Positions 35,281 to 45,208 of a DNA stretch of 64,000 bases are shown one piece after another; the first letter of the stretch is position 1, and every line of letters begins with the position of its first letter. Position numbers and translations under genes: made by a program. Source of the stretch: a bacterium (GTDB lineage: Bacteria > Vulcanimicrobiota > Xenobia > Xenobiales > JADMJV01); assembly GCA_018780265.1 (NCBI GenBank), contig JADMJV010000042.1, positions 20,426 to 84,425 of the forward strand, in the 5' to 3' direction. A model generated the notes under the pieces. It did not search any database. It saw only the letters and a program-made list of their open reading frames with translations, and was not told where the DNA came from.

Positions 35281-36383
35281 GGTGGTAAGTCCTCCGGTTC
35301 CATCATGACCATAGCCAGCAGCGCGGTGCGCTCGGGAAGGCTTTCGATCAAGACAAACTCATCCTGGGCGTGAGCCCCACCCCCAACCGGACCCAGGCCG
35401 TCCAGGGTGGGGCAGTAGAGGCTGGTGGTGGACCCGTCCGATCCACCGCCGGCCACACCCTGCTGCAATTGCAGGCCCAACTGGGTGCCCAAGTTTTGCG
35501 CTCGCTTCCACAGGGCCTGATTACCAGGGGTGGCTTCCATGGGGGGCCGGCCCATCCGTCCTTCAATGGTCCAACTCACTCCAGGTAGATGGGGACGAAG
35601 CTGTCGGATGGCCTGATCGATTCGCTCTGCGTCTGATTGCGAGGGTACCCGCACATCAATGACAGCCCGGCTTTCCGGGGCCACCACGTTGGCCCGCAGT
35701 CCGCCCTGGACCAGGCCAACATTGACACTGACCCCCCGTTCCGCGTCATTGAGAGCGTGCATCTGTTGAATGAGGTAAGATAGTTCCAAAATCGCGCTGG
35801 CTCCGGCTCCCGGGTCCAGGCCGGCATGGGCGGGTATGCCGGTAATGGTTACGGTGTAGCTGGCCACGCCCTTGCGAACCGTTTTCAACTTGCCCTCTGG
35901 ACCCAGCGACGGTTCGGCCACCAGGCAACGGACCATGTTGGGCGCCAGGCGGTGCAGCCAGCGACCCGATTCGAAGCTACCCACTTCTTCATCGGAATTG
36001 ACCAACAAGAAAGGATCGAAGGGCGGTTGGCAGCCCAGTTGTTTGAGGGCTCGCAGGGCAAAAACAAACTGCACCAGCCCGCCTTTCATGTCATAGCATC
36101 CGGGGCCGTTGAGCTTCCCCTGGCGCTGCTGCACCGGCATGTCGGCCAGGGTGCCCCTGGGCCACACCGTATCGCAGTGACCTACCAGCAACTGGCCCCG
36201 CCCTTTGCGGCGAAGCCGCGGACGCGCCAGCAAATGGCCACCGCAGCGCCGTGACGGCAACAGCCGGGTGTGGTAGTCCAAATCCAAGAGTTGTTGACGT
36301 AAAAAATCCAGGATGGGCAACTGCGCGTCCCCGTCCAGAGAGGGGGATTCCCATGCGACCAACTGGGACAGCATGGCCACCAT
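35277..36383 (-). CDS. M20 family metallopeptidase (carboxypeptidase G2-like)
   Basis: 368 residues from ATG 36383. Zinc ligands and catalytic residues are in place: LLVGHCDTVWPRG, GPGCYDMKGG, NSDEEVGS, VAEPSLG and GGGAHAQDEF; the dimerisation domain sits at ~170-290. GPG-x-Y-D-M-K-G-G is the signature of the CPG2/ArgE-like branch that removes C-terminal Glu or deacylates amino acids. The reading frame continues upstream (LLGHLRGQQADMVAM...), matching the usual N-terminus, so a non-ATG start near 36410 is likely. Cotranscribed with the DUF1611 gene; downstream of the flavin-reductase-like gene. Confidence 0.8.
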   Translation of the reverse strand: MVAMLSQLVAWESPSLDGDAQLPILDFLRQQLLDLDYHTRLLPSRRCGGHLLARPRLRRKGRGQLLVGHCDTVWPRGTLADMPVQQRQGKLNGPGCYDMKGGLVQFVFALRALKQLGCQPPFDPFLLVNSDEEVGSFESGRWLHRLAPNMVRCLVAEPSLGPEGKLKTVRKGVASYTVTITGIPAHAGLDPGAGASAILELSYLIQQMHALNDAERGVSVNVGLVQGGLRANVVAPESRAVIDVRVPSQSDAERIDQAIRQLRPHLPGVSWTIEGRMGRPPMEATPGNQALWKRAQNLGTQLGLQLQQGVAGGGSDGSTTSLYCPTLDGLGPVGGGAHAQDEFVLIESLPERTALLAMVMMEPEDLPP

Positions 36384-36427
36384 GTCTGCCTGCTGTCCAC
36401 GCAGATGGCCCAGCAGAACTTGCGGGT

Positions 36428-37012
36428 CTAGCGTTGATAGCCGCGCGGAAATGGGAATGCCTGACTTTCGTGGATGGCCGTGTAGCGCCCCGGTGACAGG
36501 TAGGCCAGCAGCGGAGCGCGGTGGATGCCGTCCTGGCCGTCCTCGTCGCTACAGCGCAAGGAATCGGTGTGGGCTGCGGCCGCCAGGATTTGGCCGATGA
36601 CCAGCATATTGGGGCCGATCTCCAGGTGGCTGTAGAGACGACACTCCAGGTGGATAGAGGCATTTTGAAGCAGTGGGTCGCCGTGCGAGCGAGAGTTGAC
36701 CAGGGGCAAATGAGTCAGCAATTCGGATTTGGGCACCTCGGCCGCGCACGGGGAAGCCGCCAGGGAGGCCAGCAAGACCTGGGCCGGCCGGGGATAGCTG
36801 ACGGCAAAAGTTTGCCTTTTCAATACATTGCTCAAGGTTCGGTGAGTGGGGGCACACACAAAGGCAAAGTAGTTGTCCCAACTGACCGGCCCGGCCATGT
36901 GCTTGGGGGCCAGGTCGGGCTCACCGTTGTCGCCCCGAGTACCGATCACCACCAGCGGGGCAACCGTGTAAAACTTGTCCCAGATGGGCGCCGACGTGTC
37001 CAGGTCCTGCAT
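36428..37012 (-). CDS. flavin reductase-like (FMN-binding split-barrel) protein
   Basis: 194 residues. TVAPLVVIGTRGDNGEPDLAP and FVCAPTHRTLSNVLKRQTFAVS are the opening strands of the flavin reductase/DIM6-NTAB fold that binds FMN. IHLECRLYSHLEIGPNMLVI follows as usual. It may be a NAD(P)H:FMN reductase or an FMN-bound redox protein. Its own FNR-type promoter (37049-37060) predicts transcription from 37013, one base before the ATG; AGGGGGC upstream would then lie in the promoter. It is the last gene behind hoxW and the first of a unit with the M20 and DUF1611 genes. Confidence 0.75.
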   Translation of the reverse strand: MQDLDTSAPIWDKFYTVAPLVVIGTRGDNGEPDLAPKHMAGPVSWDNYFAFVCAPTHRTLSNVLKRQTFAVSYPRPAQVLLASLAASPCAAEVPKSELLTHLPLVNSRSHGDPLLQNASIHLECRLYSHLEIGPNMLVIGQILAAAAHTDSLRCSDEDGQDGIHRAPLLAYLSPGRYTAIHESQAFPFPRGYQR

Positions 37013-37019
37013 GCCCCCT

Positions 37020-37060
37020 AGAATAACCCGGGTTGCCGAGTCGCGCGATGATCTGAATCA
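37020..37060 (-). promoter_or_regulatory. FNR-type box and -10 of the flavin-reductase-like gene
   Basis: TGATCTGAATCA (37049-37060) overlaps the hoxW stop codon. TATTCT on the minus strand (37020-37025, four of six) is centred 32 bp away. Confidence 0.6.
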
Positions 37061-37477
37061 CCTGAGCCGCACTTTACGCAATCTCTCTAAGCCTTCCACC
37101 ACTGAGGCCTGGCTGAATTCGCTCAAGCCCAGGCGATAGCCAAAATCTTCCCCCGGCAGCGTCATGATCCAGCCCTTGGGGGATTTGCCGTAGAGGCTCT
37201 GGCACAGGCCCAGCAATCGTCCCGGCTCGCCACTATGAATGGGCCATTCCTGACCGGCTTTGGGCTTGATCAACTGCCAGCCCAGCGGCCCCGGCTCGTG
37301 AGTAGCATCCACGAAAACCACTTGATCAAACTGACTGACGGTCTCCGCCAGTTCGGGCGTTAGCTGCACCACGCAAAGCGTTTTCCAGCCCACCAGGGCC
37401 GCTCGGCGGGCCAGTTCCCAGGCGGCGCCGTCGTCACCGCGCAGTTCGTTGCCATAGCCGATCAACAATCTCTTCAT
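37058..37477 (-). CDS. hoxW: hydrogenase maturation endopeptidase
   Basis: 139 residues from ATG 37477, which overlaps the hoxH stop (ATGA). [15 protein letters not shown] carries the first metal-binding Glu/Asp, [11 protein letters not shown] the second, and [18 protein letters not shown] the His. [16 protein letters not shown] closes the fold. The enzyme clips the C-terminal tail of HoxH after nickel insertion. The longer open frame to 37561 lies inside hoxH and is not used. Confidence 0.88.
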   Translation of the reverse strand: MKRLLIGYGNELRGDDGAAWELARRAALVGWKTLCVVQLTPELAETVSQFDQVVFVDATHEPGPLGWQLIKPKAGQEWPIHSGEPGRLLGLCQSLYGKSPKGWIMTLPGEDFGYRLGLSEFSQASVVEGLERLRKVRLR

Positions 37478-38895
37478 CGAGCCACCTGCCCCACCACCTG
37501 GCCCAGGGCGTCGCGCACCTGGACCAGCAACGGCATCTTGCCGTAAGCGTGGGTGGAGCAACTCAGGCAGGGGTCGAAGGCGCGAATACTGGCTTCCAGG
37601 CGATTGAGCACCCCTTCCTGGATGTTTTCGGGGTCGGTCAAAAAACGTTTGGCCACTTCGGTGACGGTGCGATTCATGGCCGCGTTGTTCTGGCCGGTGG
37701 CGATCACCAGATTGAGCCTGGTGATCAATCCGTTCTCGTCGACTTCGTAGTCGTGAAACAGGGTTCCCCGCGGCGCCTCGCTGCAGCCCACCCCGCGCAG
37801 GCGATTGATCGAGGCCCGAGCCCTCAAGGGGGTGGCGTCCAACTGAGGGTCGTCTAGCAATCGCTCGATCTGCTCCAGGCCGGCCACGATCTCGATCAGA
37901 CGCGCCTCGTGATAGAGAAAGGAGGAAGTGGCAATCCGCCCCACCCGTTGGCGCATTTCTTCAAGCAGGGCGTCGGCGCGCGGAGTACCGATGCGCTGGC
38001 ACACATTAAGACGGGCCAGGGGACCCACCCGATAGCAACCTTCGGGATAGCCCAGCGGCTGATAATAGGGAAATTTGAGGTAGTTCCAGTCTTCGATCAC
38101 CTCGTCCAACCAATCGCGGTAGCTGGACGGGTCCAACGCAGTGGACTGGCCGGTGCGACTGTCGAGCAGGCTCAGTTGGCCGTTGTAGTGTTCCCAGTTT
38201 CCCTGGGCGTCGACCAGACCCAGAAAGAGACCGGGAAAGTCTCCAAAGCTGTCGCACTCGGATTGAAAGGAAGGAAGCACCTCGCGGAAGCGCTTCAGGC
38301 CTTCCTCGGCCACCGCCATGGACTCGGGCAGACGAGCCAGGGCGGCTTCGCGGTCAGCCTGGCTGAGTCCGGCCCGCACTCCACCGGCCACAGCCCAGGC
38401 GGGATGGATTTTTTTCCCCCCCAGTGCCTCGATGAGCATCTGGCCAAATTGGCGCAGGCGAATGCCCCCCCGCGCAAATTCCTTGTCGTGGGCCAGCAGT
38501 CCCACAAGATTGCGCTGAGGCGGTGGACTGTCCATTCCCAGCAGCAAATCGGGGGAGGAAAGGTGGAAAAAGCTCAGGGCGTGGGACTGGACAATCTGGG
38601 CCAGGTTCATGAGCCGGCGCAGTTTTTCGGCGGCCGGGGGGATCTGCACGGCCAGAATGGCGTCTCCGGCCTTGGCTGAGGCCAGTAGATGGCTGACGGG
38701 ACAGATTCCGCAGATGCGTCCGGTCAAACTGGGCATCTCCCAAACCGGGCGACCCTGGCAAAACTTCTCAAAGCCCCGAAATTCCGCTACATGGAAGCGG
38801 GCCCGCTGGACCTGACCCTGCTCGTCCAGGTCGACCGTAATCTTGGCGTGTCCCTCGATGCGGGTGACCGGATCGATAACGATAAGACGGCTCAT
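37474..38895 (-). CDS. hoxH: NAD-reducing [NiFe] hydrogenase large subunit
   Basis: 473 residues. [10 protein letters not shown] (L1 motif with two Ni ligands, about residues 60-69) and [10 protein letters not shown] (L2 motif) bind the Ni-Fe site. Some 25 residues follow the final His, the extension cut by HoxW. The N-terminus ([14 protein letters not shown]) and overall size match group 3d enzymes, which couple H2 oxidation or evolution to NAD(H) in the cytoplasm. ATG overlaps the hoxY stop. No hypABCDEF assembly genes lie in this window. Confidence 0.93.
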   Translation of the reverse strand: MSRLIVIDPVTRIEGHAKITVDLDEQGQVQRARFHVAEFRGFEKFCQGRPVWEMPSLTGRICGICPVSHLLASAKAGDAILAVQIPPAAEKLRRLMNLAQIVQSHALSFFHLSSPDLLLGMDSPPPQRNLVGLLAHDKEFARGGIRLRQFGQMLIEALGGKKIHPAWAVAGGVRAGLSQADREAALARLPESMAVAEEGLKRFREVLPSFQSECDSFGDFPGLFLGLVDAQGNWEHYNGQLSLLDSRTGQSTALDPSSYRDWLDEVIEDWNYLKFPYYQPLGYPEGCYRVGPLARLNVCQRIGTPRADALLEEMRQRVGRIATSSFLYHEARLIEIVAGLEQIERLLDDPQLDATPLRARASINRLRGVGCSEAPRGTLFHDYEVDENGLITRLNLVIATGQNNAAMNRTVTEVAKRFLTDPENIQEGVLNRLEASIRAFDPCLSCSTHAYGKMPLLVQVRDALGQVVGQVAR

Positions 38896-39407
38896 CCAAA
38901 GCTCCTTTGCCGGGGTGTCAGTTGCGGTTCACGCCCCTCCAGCACAGCCTCCACCACGGTGCGGATGCGCTCCGCATCCGGCGGGCAGCCCACCAGGTAG
39001 TAGTCGACTTTGACGTAGTGGTGGAGAGGGTGGACCTGAGGCAGCAAGGGAGGTAAAATCGGATCAAAGTCCTTCAAGGGGGACAGCCCCTGGTAGATGT
39101 CGTCGAGAGGACCGCAAAGGTTGCGCAGGGAGGTGACATTTCCCGTCACGGCGCAATCCCCAAAGGAGATCAGTATTTTGGAGCGCTGGCGTGCCTTGTG
39201 AAGCATTTCCAGATTGTCGCGATTGGCCACCGCCCCTTCTACCAGCACAACGTCTACGTTGTCGGGAAACTCTTTGACGTCTAACAAGGGGCCATACACC
39301 AGGTCCACCTTGTCGAACAGGTCGATCAGGTACTCGTCCAGATCCAAAAAGGACATGTGGCAGCCCGAACAGCCCCCCAGCCACATGGTGGCCAATCGCG
39401 GTTTCAC
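38892..39407 (-). CDS. hoxY: NAD-reducing hydrogenase small subunit
   Basis: 171 residues from GTG 39407, whose codon overlaps the hoxU stop (GTGA). [31 protein letters not shown] and GCPPDAERI supply the four cysteines of the proximal [4Fe-4S] cluster. The short size with no twin-arginine signal is typical for HoxY of soluble group 3d hydrogenases. The open frame extending upstream to 39521 lies in hoxU and is not coding in this frame. Confidence 0.92.
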   Translation of the reverse strand: MKPRLATMWLGGCSGCHMSFLDLDEYLIDLFDKVDLVYGPLLDVKEFPDNVDVVLVEGAVANRDNLEMLHKARQRSKILISFGDCAVTGNVTSLRNLCGPLDDIYQGLSPLKDFDPILPPLLPQVHPLHHYVKVDYYLVGCPPDAERIRTVVEAVLEGREPQLTPRQRSFG

Positions 39408-40111
39408 GATTTTTCCTCCCGGTGGACCAGGATGCGCAGCAGTCGACTGCGGTCTTTCTCCATCTCGGCCACGCTGGCTCCCTGGCGAAAAAGGGCTCCG
39501 GTGGGACAGGCTACCACGCACTTACCACAAGAAGTGCAACTGTCGGCCTGGCCCCAGGGCTGGGCCATATCGGTGATGACCCGTGTGCCCAGGCCGCGCC
39601 CGGACATATCCCAGGTGTGGGCGCCTTCTACTTCGTCGCAGACGCGCACGCAGCGACTGCACAGGATGCAGCGATTGTGATCCAACCCGAAAAGGGGATG
39701 CGAGAGATCCACCTGGCAGCCGGGATGAAGGTATTCGTAGCGCACATGGTCCACTCCCAGTTGGGCGCAGGCGTCTTGCAGTTGGCAGTCGCCGTTGGCC
39801 ACGCACACGGCACAGACGTGATTGCGTTCGGCCAGCAACAGTTCCAGAATCATTTTCCGGTATTCCTGGAGCTTGGGAGTGGACGTGCGCACCACCATTC
39901 CCTCGCTGACCCGAGTAAGGCAGGCCGGCTGGGGGCGGGCCACGCCGGCCACCTCGACCACGCACAGGCGGCAGGCCCCCACCGTGGACAGGCCGGTCAT
40001 ATCGCACAGCGTGGGGATCTCAATGCCGGACTCGCGGGCAACTTCGAGCACCGTCTCTTGCTCGCGGGCACTGACCGTGCGCCCGTCGATCTCCAAAGTT
40101 CTAACTGCCAT
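39404..40111 (-). CDS. hoxU: hydrogenase diaphorase subunit with [2Fe-2S] and [4Fe-4S] clusters
   Basis: 235 residues from ATG 40111. An N-terminal plant-type [2Fe-2S] domain ([16 protein letters not shown], then a further Cys) is followed by the His/Cys cluster segment around [15 protein letters not shown] and two ferredoxin motifs, [11 protein letters not shown] and [12 protein letters not shown]. It is the NuoG-N-like electron conduit between HoxY and HoxF. Start overlaps the end of hoxF by 11 bases. Confidence 0.92.
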   Translation of the reverse strand: MAVRTLEIDGRTVSAREQETVLEVARESGIEIPTLCDMTGLSTVGACRLCVVEVAGVARPQPACLTRVSEGMVVRTSTPKLQEYRKMILELLLAERNHVCAVCVANGDCQLQDACAQLGVDHVRYEYLHPGCQVDLSHPLFGLDHNRCILCSRCVRVCDEVEGAHTWDMSGRGLGTRVITDMAQPWGQADSCTSCGKCVVACPTGALFRQGASVAEMEKDRSRLLRILVHREEKS

Positions 40112-41684
40112 GCTTGACCCCATTCTCAAATTCATGACGAAAAAACCGCAGGGTAGAAATTACCGGGTTGGGGGCGTTCTGGCCCAGTCCGCACAGACTG
40201 GTGGCGCCCACCATGTCGCACAGGGCCTCCAGTTGCTCCAGGTCTGCCGGGCTGGCCTGGCCGTCGCACAGGCGGGTTAGAATCCGATGCATCTGCACGG
40301 TGCCGGCCCGGCAAGGAACGCATTTTCCACACGACTCTTCCATGGAGAACTGCACAAAGTAGCGGGCTACGTCCACCATTCGGTCGGCCTGATCCATCAC
40401 AATCATGCCGCCCGAGCCCATAATCGAACCCAGCTTCTGAAGCGCTTCGAAATCCACCGGTGTATCCAGTTCGGCAGCGGGCACGCAGCCTCCCGAAGGT
40501 CCGCCGGTCTGGACTGCCTTGATCGACCGGCCCGGCGAGCCACCGCCCATCTCTTCCACGATGGTGCGCAACGAGGTGCCCATGGGAACCTCAACCAGCC
40601 CGGTATTCAACACCTTGCCGGCCAGGGCAAAGACCTTGGTTCCTTTGCTGCGTTCGGTGCCGATGGAAGCAAACCAGTCGGCCCCTCGGGAGAGAATGGC
40701 CGGGATGTTGGCAAACGTCTCCACGTTGTTGATCAGTGTGGGGCAGTCCCACAGACCTTTCTCGGGAGGATAGGGTGGGCGCGGTCGAGGCATTCCCCGT
40801 TTGCCTTCGATGGAAGCGATCAGGGCTGTCTCTTCGCCGCAGACGTAAGCCCCCGCTCCGATGCGCAACTCTAACTGCAGGTTGAAGTTGGTATCCAGGA
40901 TGGCGCTGCCTAACAGCCCGTACTTCTTGGCCTGCTTCAAGGCGATCTGCAGGCGTCGGATGGCCAGCGGGTACTCACCGCGCACATAGAGATAACCTCG
41001 GTTGGCACCCACGGCGTAGGCGGCCAGGGCCATCCCTTCCAGCACCCGGTGGGGATCGCTTTCCAGCACGCTGCGATCCATGAAGGCTCCCGGGTCGCCC
41101 TCGTCCCCGTTGCAGATCAAGTATTTTTGGGGTTGGCTGGCTTTGGCCAGCAACGACCATTTGAGGCCGGTGGGATAGCCCGCTCCGCCCCGCCCCCGCA
41201 AACCGCTGCGGGTAACCGCTTCGATCACCTCAGCCGGCTTCAGTTCGTGCAACACCCTCTGCAGAGCCTGGTAGCCTCCCCGAGCCAGATACGATTCGAT
41301 GCGCTCGGGTTCTACCTGGCCGCTCCCTTCCAATACAATTTTGTGCTGACGCACAAAAAAGGGATGACTCAGATCGCCCAGCTGCAGGCCGGGTCGCTGC
41401 TGACCACGAGCGGCCGCCACCACCTCGGCGGCCTGGTCGGGCTTGACCTTTTCAAAAAGAAAGCTGCCCGCCGGCCCATCGGCGCAGACCAGTGGGCCCT
41501 GGCTGCACAGACCCAGGCATCCCACCCGCAGCACTTCGCTGTGGTCGTCCATCTGGCTTTCCAGAGCGCTGGCCAGCTCCTCACCGTGGGCCGAAAGGCA
41601 GCCGGCGGCCTGGCAGCAGCGCAGTTGCAGCGGTTTGCGTCGGGCCTGTTCGGCCTGGCCGATTTCACTCAGTTCCTTGAGCAA
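40101..41684 (-). CDS. hoxF: hydrogenase diaphorase subunit, NAD/FMN-binding
   Basis: 527 residues from TTG 41684 (AGGAGG four bases upstream). The N-terminal ~100 residues form a thioredoxin-like [2Fe-2S] domain (CCQAAGC...GCLGLC). The NuoF-type core has [17 protein letters not shown] for [20 protein letters not shown], and [13 protein letters not shown] with a later Cys for the [4Fe-4S] cluster. Site of NAD+ reduction. Overlaps hoxE by 20 bases. Confidence 0.94.
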   Translation of the reverse strand: MLKELSEIGQAEQARRKPLQLRCCQAAGCLSAHGEELASALESQMDDHSEVLRVGCLGLCSQGPLVCADGPAGSFLFEKVKPDQAAEVVAAARGQQRPGLQLGDLSHPFFVRQHKIVLEGSGQVEPERIESYLARGGYQALQRVLHELKPAEVIEAVTRSGLRGRGGAGYPTGLKWSLLAKASQPQKYLICNGDEGDPGAFMDRSVLESDPHRVLEGMALAAYAVGANRGYLYVRGEYPLAIRRLQIALKQAKKYGLLGSAILDTNFNLQLELRIGAGAYVCGEETALIASIEGKRGMPRPRPPYPPEKGLWDCPTLINNVETFANIPAILSRGADWFASIGTERSKGTKVFALAGKVLNTGLVEVPMGTSLRTIVEEMGGGSPGRSIKAVQTGGPSGGCVPAAELDTPVDFEALQKLGSIMGSGGMIVMDQADRMVDVARYFVQFSMEESCGKCVPCRAGTVQMHRILTRLCDGQASPADLEQLEALCDMVGATSLCGLGQNAPNPVISTLRFFRHEFENGVKHGS

Positions 41685-42156
41685 CTCGCCTCCTCAGGTC
41701 TTCGATCAAGGGTTGGGCTTCCAAATGCCCCCGCACGGCTCCGTCCACCACGCCGGCCGGTGCGGTGCCACAGGCCCCCAGGCAGCGGGCCACATCGAGA
41801 GATAAACTGTGGTCGGGCGCAGTTCCCCCGGACTTGATGCCCAGCGCCTCCTCGACTGCCGTCAAAATCACCCCTGCCCCTTTCACATAACAGGCCGTTC
41901 CCAAGCACACCACGCAAGTGTGTCGACCTTTGGGTTGTAAGGTGAAGAAGTGGTAAAAGGTGGCCACTCCATACACTCGGCTGGGGGGGACGTCCAGTTT
42001 CTGCGACACAAACCAGAGCAGATCGGGCGACAGGCTGCCAAACAGTTCCTGGGCCGTGTGGAGTACCTCCAGCAGGGCATCGGCCGTGTACTGGTGGCGC
42101 TTCATAGTGGCCTCCAGCAGCTTAAAGCGCTGATCTCCGCTGGGGTGCTCGCTCAT
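41665..42156 (-). CDS. hoxE: hydrogenase subunit HoxE (NuoE-like, [2Fe-2S])
   Basis: 163 residues. A four-helix N-terminal part (YTADALLEVLHTAQELFG) precedes the thioredoxin-like cluster domain with CVVCLGTACYVKGAG and VARCLGACGTAPAGVVDG. Presence of HoxE marks the five-subunit HoxEFUYH type known from cyanobacteria and others. Its ATG overlaps the ppsA stop by four bases, so the whole hydrogenase is read from the ppsA promoter. Confidence 0.92.
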   Translation of the reverse strand: MSEHPSGDQRFKLLEATMKRHQYTADALLEVLHTAQELFGSLSPDLLWFVSQKLDVPPSRVYGVATFYHFFTLQPKGRHTCVVCLGTACYVKGAGVILTAVEEALGIKSGGTAPDHSLSLDVARCLGACGTAPAGVVDGAVRGHLEAQPLIEDLRRRVAQGTE

Positions 42157-44555
42157 CCGGCCTTGACCGCCTGGGCGCTTTCCAATTCGTGGATTTTTTG
42201 AATGGTGCGCAGCACTGCGTCGGGAGTGAGGCTGATCGAATCGATCCCTCGCTCCACCAAAAAGACGGCGAAGTCCAGATAGTCAGACGGCGCTTGTCCA
42301 CAGATACCCACCTTAATGCCCTGTTCGTGTCCCACCTGAATGATGCGAGCGCAGGCTTCTTTGACACCGGCATTGCGCTCATTGAAGAGGGGGGCGACCA
42401 TGGTTGAATCGCGGTCGACACCCAGGATGAGCTGGGTGAGATCGTTGGAACCGATGGAAAAACCGTCAAATAACCGGGCGAAATCGGCGGCTTGCAGAAA
42501 GTTGGAGGGTAGTTCGGCCATGCAGTAGACTTCCAAACCGTCCTTTCCCCGGGGCAGCCCGCCTTCGGCCATGGTGTCCAGCACCCGTTGGCCCTCCTCG
42601 GGGGTTCGGCAGAAGGGGATCATCACCTTGAGATTGGTCAGGCCCATCTCCTCGCGCACCCGGCGCACGGCCGCAACCTCCAGCAAGAAACCCTCCTTGT
42701 ATTGGGGGTGGTAGTAGCGACTGGCGCCGCGCCAACCCAGCATGGGGTTTTCCTCGACGGGTTCGAAGGGTTCACCTCCAAGCAGATGCCGGTATTCGTT
42801 GGTCTTGAAATCGGAAAATCGCAAGATCACCGGTCGCGGATAGAACGCACCGGCCAGCACGGCGATCCCCTGGGCCAGTTTGTCCACAAAATATTCCGGT
42901 TTGTTAGGGTAACCGCGGGTCAGTTCTTCGATGGGGCCCTTGAGCTCGGCAGGCAGGCTGTCGAAGCGGGTCAGTGCCAACGGATGGACCCGTACCCAAC
43001 TGGCGAAAATAAATTCCATGCGGGCCAATCCGATGCCGGCCACCGGTAGTTGAGCCAGACTGAAGGCCTGATCGGGGTTGCCCAGGTTGAGCATGATGTC
43101 GGTACGGGGCCGGGGTAGATTGGCCAGTTCGAGCTCCTCCACTTGATAGGGTAGTTTACCGCTATAGACGGCGCCGATTTCGCCCTCAAAACAGACCAGC
43201 GTTACCTCTTGACCGTCTTGTAGACTGGTCATGGCACCGCTGGCACCCACCACGGCGGGGATTCCCAGTTCGCGGGCCACGATGGCCGCGTGCGAGGTAC
43301 GACCGCCTCGCTCGGTAATGATGCCGCCCGCGCTTTTCATAATCGGTTCCCAGTCGGGATCGGTAATGGACGTCACCAGGATGTCACCCGGGCGAAACTG
43401 TTCGATCTGCTTGGCGTCACGAATGATGCGCACGGGACCGGACCCCGCCGAAGCTCCCACGGCCAGCCCCTTGACCAGGGGGGTTCCTCGTTTGCCGGCC
43501 AGCGAGTAGATGCGCATGCGGCGGGATTTTTGGCTGTGCACCGTCTCGGGTCGGGCCTGTACGATGTAGAGTTCGCCACCCGGTCCATCCTGGGCCCACT
43601 CGATGTCCATAGGCGTGGGCGTGCCGCGCTTTTTGGTGTAGTGGTCTTCGATGATCACGGCCCAACGTGCCAGTTTTAAGATGTTATCGTCGTCCAGCGA
43701 AAAGGTTTCGCGCTGGCGGGCGGGGACGGGTTCGTTCTGCAGTCGGCGCTTGCTGCTGTCGTAGTTAAGGCGCAGTTCCTTAGGCCCAAGTTTCTTCCAG
43801 AGCAGCGGCCGAAAGCCCAGCTTGAGGGTAGGCTTGTGGACGAAGAATTCGTCGGGGCCCACCCGACCTTGCACCAGATTCTCTCCCAACCCCCAGATGG
43901 AGTTGACGGCCACCACATCGGGAAATCCCGACTCGGTATCCAGGGTGAACATCACCCCTGAAGCCGCCTGATCGGACAGCACCATTTGCTGAATTCCCAC
44001 CGACAGGGCCACGTCCATGTGTTGAAAGCCCTGGTCCTCGCGGTACGCCATGGCCCGGGCCGTAAACAGACTGGCCATGCACAGCACCACATGGCGCAAT
44101 ACTTCGTAGCCGCCCTGCACATGCAGATAGCTCTCTTGCTGACCGGCAAAGCTGGCCGAGGGGAGATCTTCAGCGGTGGCCGAGGAACGCACGGCCACCA
44201 GGGGCTGCGCCTGTCCGGTGCGACGTCCCAGTTCTTCGTAGGCATGCAGGATCTGGCTGGCCAGATCGGGGGGTAGGGCACTGGCCACGATCAGGTCGCC
44301 GATCTTTTCGCTGATGTCGGCGTAGCTGGCAACATCTTTTCGATCCAGGCCGGCCAACAGGCCGCCGATGATTGGCTCGAGATGGTTCATGGCCATAAAG
44401 TGTCGGTAGGCCGTGGCTGTCACGGCGAATCCGTCGGGCACACGCACACCTAAAGTCGTCAGTTCGCGTCGCATTTCCCCCAGCGAGGCGTTCTTGCCAC
44501 CCACCCCTGGAACGTCCTGGATGCCCAGGTCATCAAACCATCGAATATAGTGCAT
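42153..44555 (-). CDS. ppsA: phosphoenolpyruvate synthase
   Basis: 800 residues from ATG 44555, six bases after GGGAGGTG. The ATP-grasp domain opens with VPGVGGKNASLGEM and RSSATAEDLPSASFAGQQE. The swivelling domain has the phospho-His in GGRTSHAAIVARELGIP. The PEP-binding barrel ends with SIGSNDLTQLILGVDRD and GICGQAPSDY, where the active-site Cys is present. Converts pyruvate, ATP and water to PEP, AMP and phosphate, opening gluconeogenesis. Translational coupling to hoxE and an FNR-type promoter tie it to the hydrogenase and, through pyruvate, to nifJ. Confidence 0.95.
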   Translation of the reverse strand: MHYIRWFDDLGIQDVPGVGGKNASLGEMRRELTTLGVRVPDGFAVTATAYRHFMAMNHLEPIIGGLLAGLDRKDVASYADISEKIGDLIVASALPPDLASQILHAYEELGRRTGQAQPLVAVRSSATAEDLPSASFAGQQESYLHVQGGYEVLRHVVLCMASLFTARAMAYREDQGFQHMDVALSVGIQQMVLSDQAASGVMFTLDTESGFPDVVAVNSIWGLGENLVQGRVGPDEFFVHKPTLKLGFRPLLWKKLGPKELRLNYDSSKRRLQNEPVPARQRETFSLDDDNILKLARWAVIIEDHYTKKRGTPTPMDIEWAQDGPGGELYIVQARPETVHSQKSRRMRIYSLAGKRGTPLVKGLAVGASAGSGPVRIIRDAKQIEQFRPGDILVTSITDPDWEPIMKSAGGIITERGGRTSHAAIVARELGIPAVVGASGAMTSLQDGQEVTLVCFEGEIGAVYSGKLPYQVEELELANLPRPRTDIMLNLGNPDQAFSLAQLPVAGIGLARMEFIFASWVRVHPLALTRFDSLPAELKGPIEELTRGYPNKPEYFVDKLAQGIAVLAGAFYPRPVILRFSDFKTNEYRHLLGGEPFEPVEENPMLGWRGASRYYHPQYKEGFLLEVAAVRRVREEMGLTNLKVMIPFCRTPEEGQRVLDTMAEGGLPRGKDGLEVYCMAELPSNFLQAADFARLFDGFSIGSNDLTQLILGVDRDSTMVAPLFNERNAGVKEACARIIQVGHEQGIKVGICGQAPSDYLDFAVFLVERGIDSISLTPDAVLRTIQKIHELESAQAVKAG

Positions 44556-44583
44556 TGAGCCACACCTCCCGAGTTCTGGCACC

Positions 44584-44624
44584 AGCTTAGCCGGGTCCGA
44601 GCCAGCCAGCTATGATCGGGATCA
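44584..44624 (-). promoter_or_regulatory. FNR-type box and -10 of ppsA-hoxEFUYHW
   Basis: TGATCGGGATCA (44613-44624) with minus-strand TAAGCT (44584-44589) centred 32 bp away; leader about 22 bases including the ribosome-binding site. The -10 region is identical to that of usp at 12046 (AGCTTAGCCG on the plus strand). Confidence 0.7.
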
Positions 44625-44684
44625 GTCCTGGTAGTGTAGGGGACCACTATACCCTTCGGGTGCAAGGTTGGGGATTGCGGCCTG

Positions 44685-45206
44685 ATGCCGAGTCCTTCTC
44701 AGTTGGCCGATGTTCGTTGGAGAATGCGGGTCCAAGAAAATGCCGCGGACACTGGGCATGCCTGGCTCGAGGTAGACGATGGAAAAGGTGGCACATATAG
44801 TGCTGGGGCCTACTTTGGAAAGGGGCTTCAAGCACCGGACCCGGCCATCAACGATCAGGCTACGGGCGTCTTTAAATCCGACAACTTTAAGACGATAAAA
44901 AGCTACCACACCACCAAGAAGCAGGATGCTGAATTCATCAAGTTTCTTGAAAACAAACTGGAGGATTCGAAAGAGAACCCAGGTAAATACTACAAGTTGG
45001 GGCACGTTCCTCATTCGGGAGTTCCGGGAACCCACTCCGTTTCCAAGTCAAATGTGTGCACCACCACAAGCGCGAGGTTGCTCAAGGAAGGCAAGATCGA
45101 CCCGAATGCGAACGACAAGCTCTTGCAGCCGAATGATCTTTACAATCACTACCACCCAAACGCCAAGTTGCCCGATGGGCCAATACCGATGAAGGTAATT
45201 CCGTAG
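44685..45206 (+). CDS. putative permuted papain-like (NlpC/P60-type) protein, perhaps a toxin domain
   Basis: 173 residues. No signal peptide. GHAWLEVDDGKGGTYSAG puts a His (25) at the start of a strand, and SKSNVCTTTSARLLKEG puts a Cys (125) at the start of a helix. His-first, Cys-later order with N-x-C-T-T is the layout of permuted papain-like domains that are common in exported effectors and polymorphic toxins. It is Lys/Asn/Asp-rich and A-richer than neighbours, which suggests a foreign source. No convincing ribosome-binding site precedes ATG 44685, so it may be the orphaned 3' part of a longer gene. The next gene starts two bases after its stop. Confidence 0.4.
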   Translation: MPSPSQLADVRWRMRVQENAADTGHAWLEVDDGKGGTYSAGAYFGKGLQAPDPAINDQATGVFKSDNFKTIKSYHTTKKQDAEFIKFLENKLEDSKENPGKYYKLGHVPHSGVPGTHSVSKSNVCTTTSARLLKEGKIDPNANDKLLQPNDLYNHYHPNAKLPDGPIPMKVIP

Positions 45207-45208
45207 AT

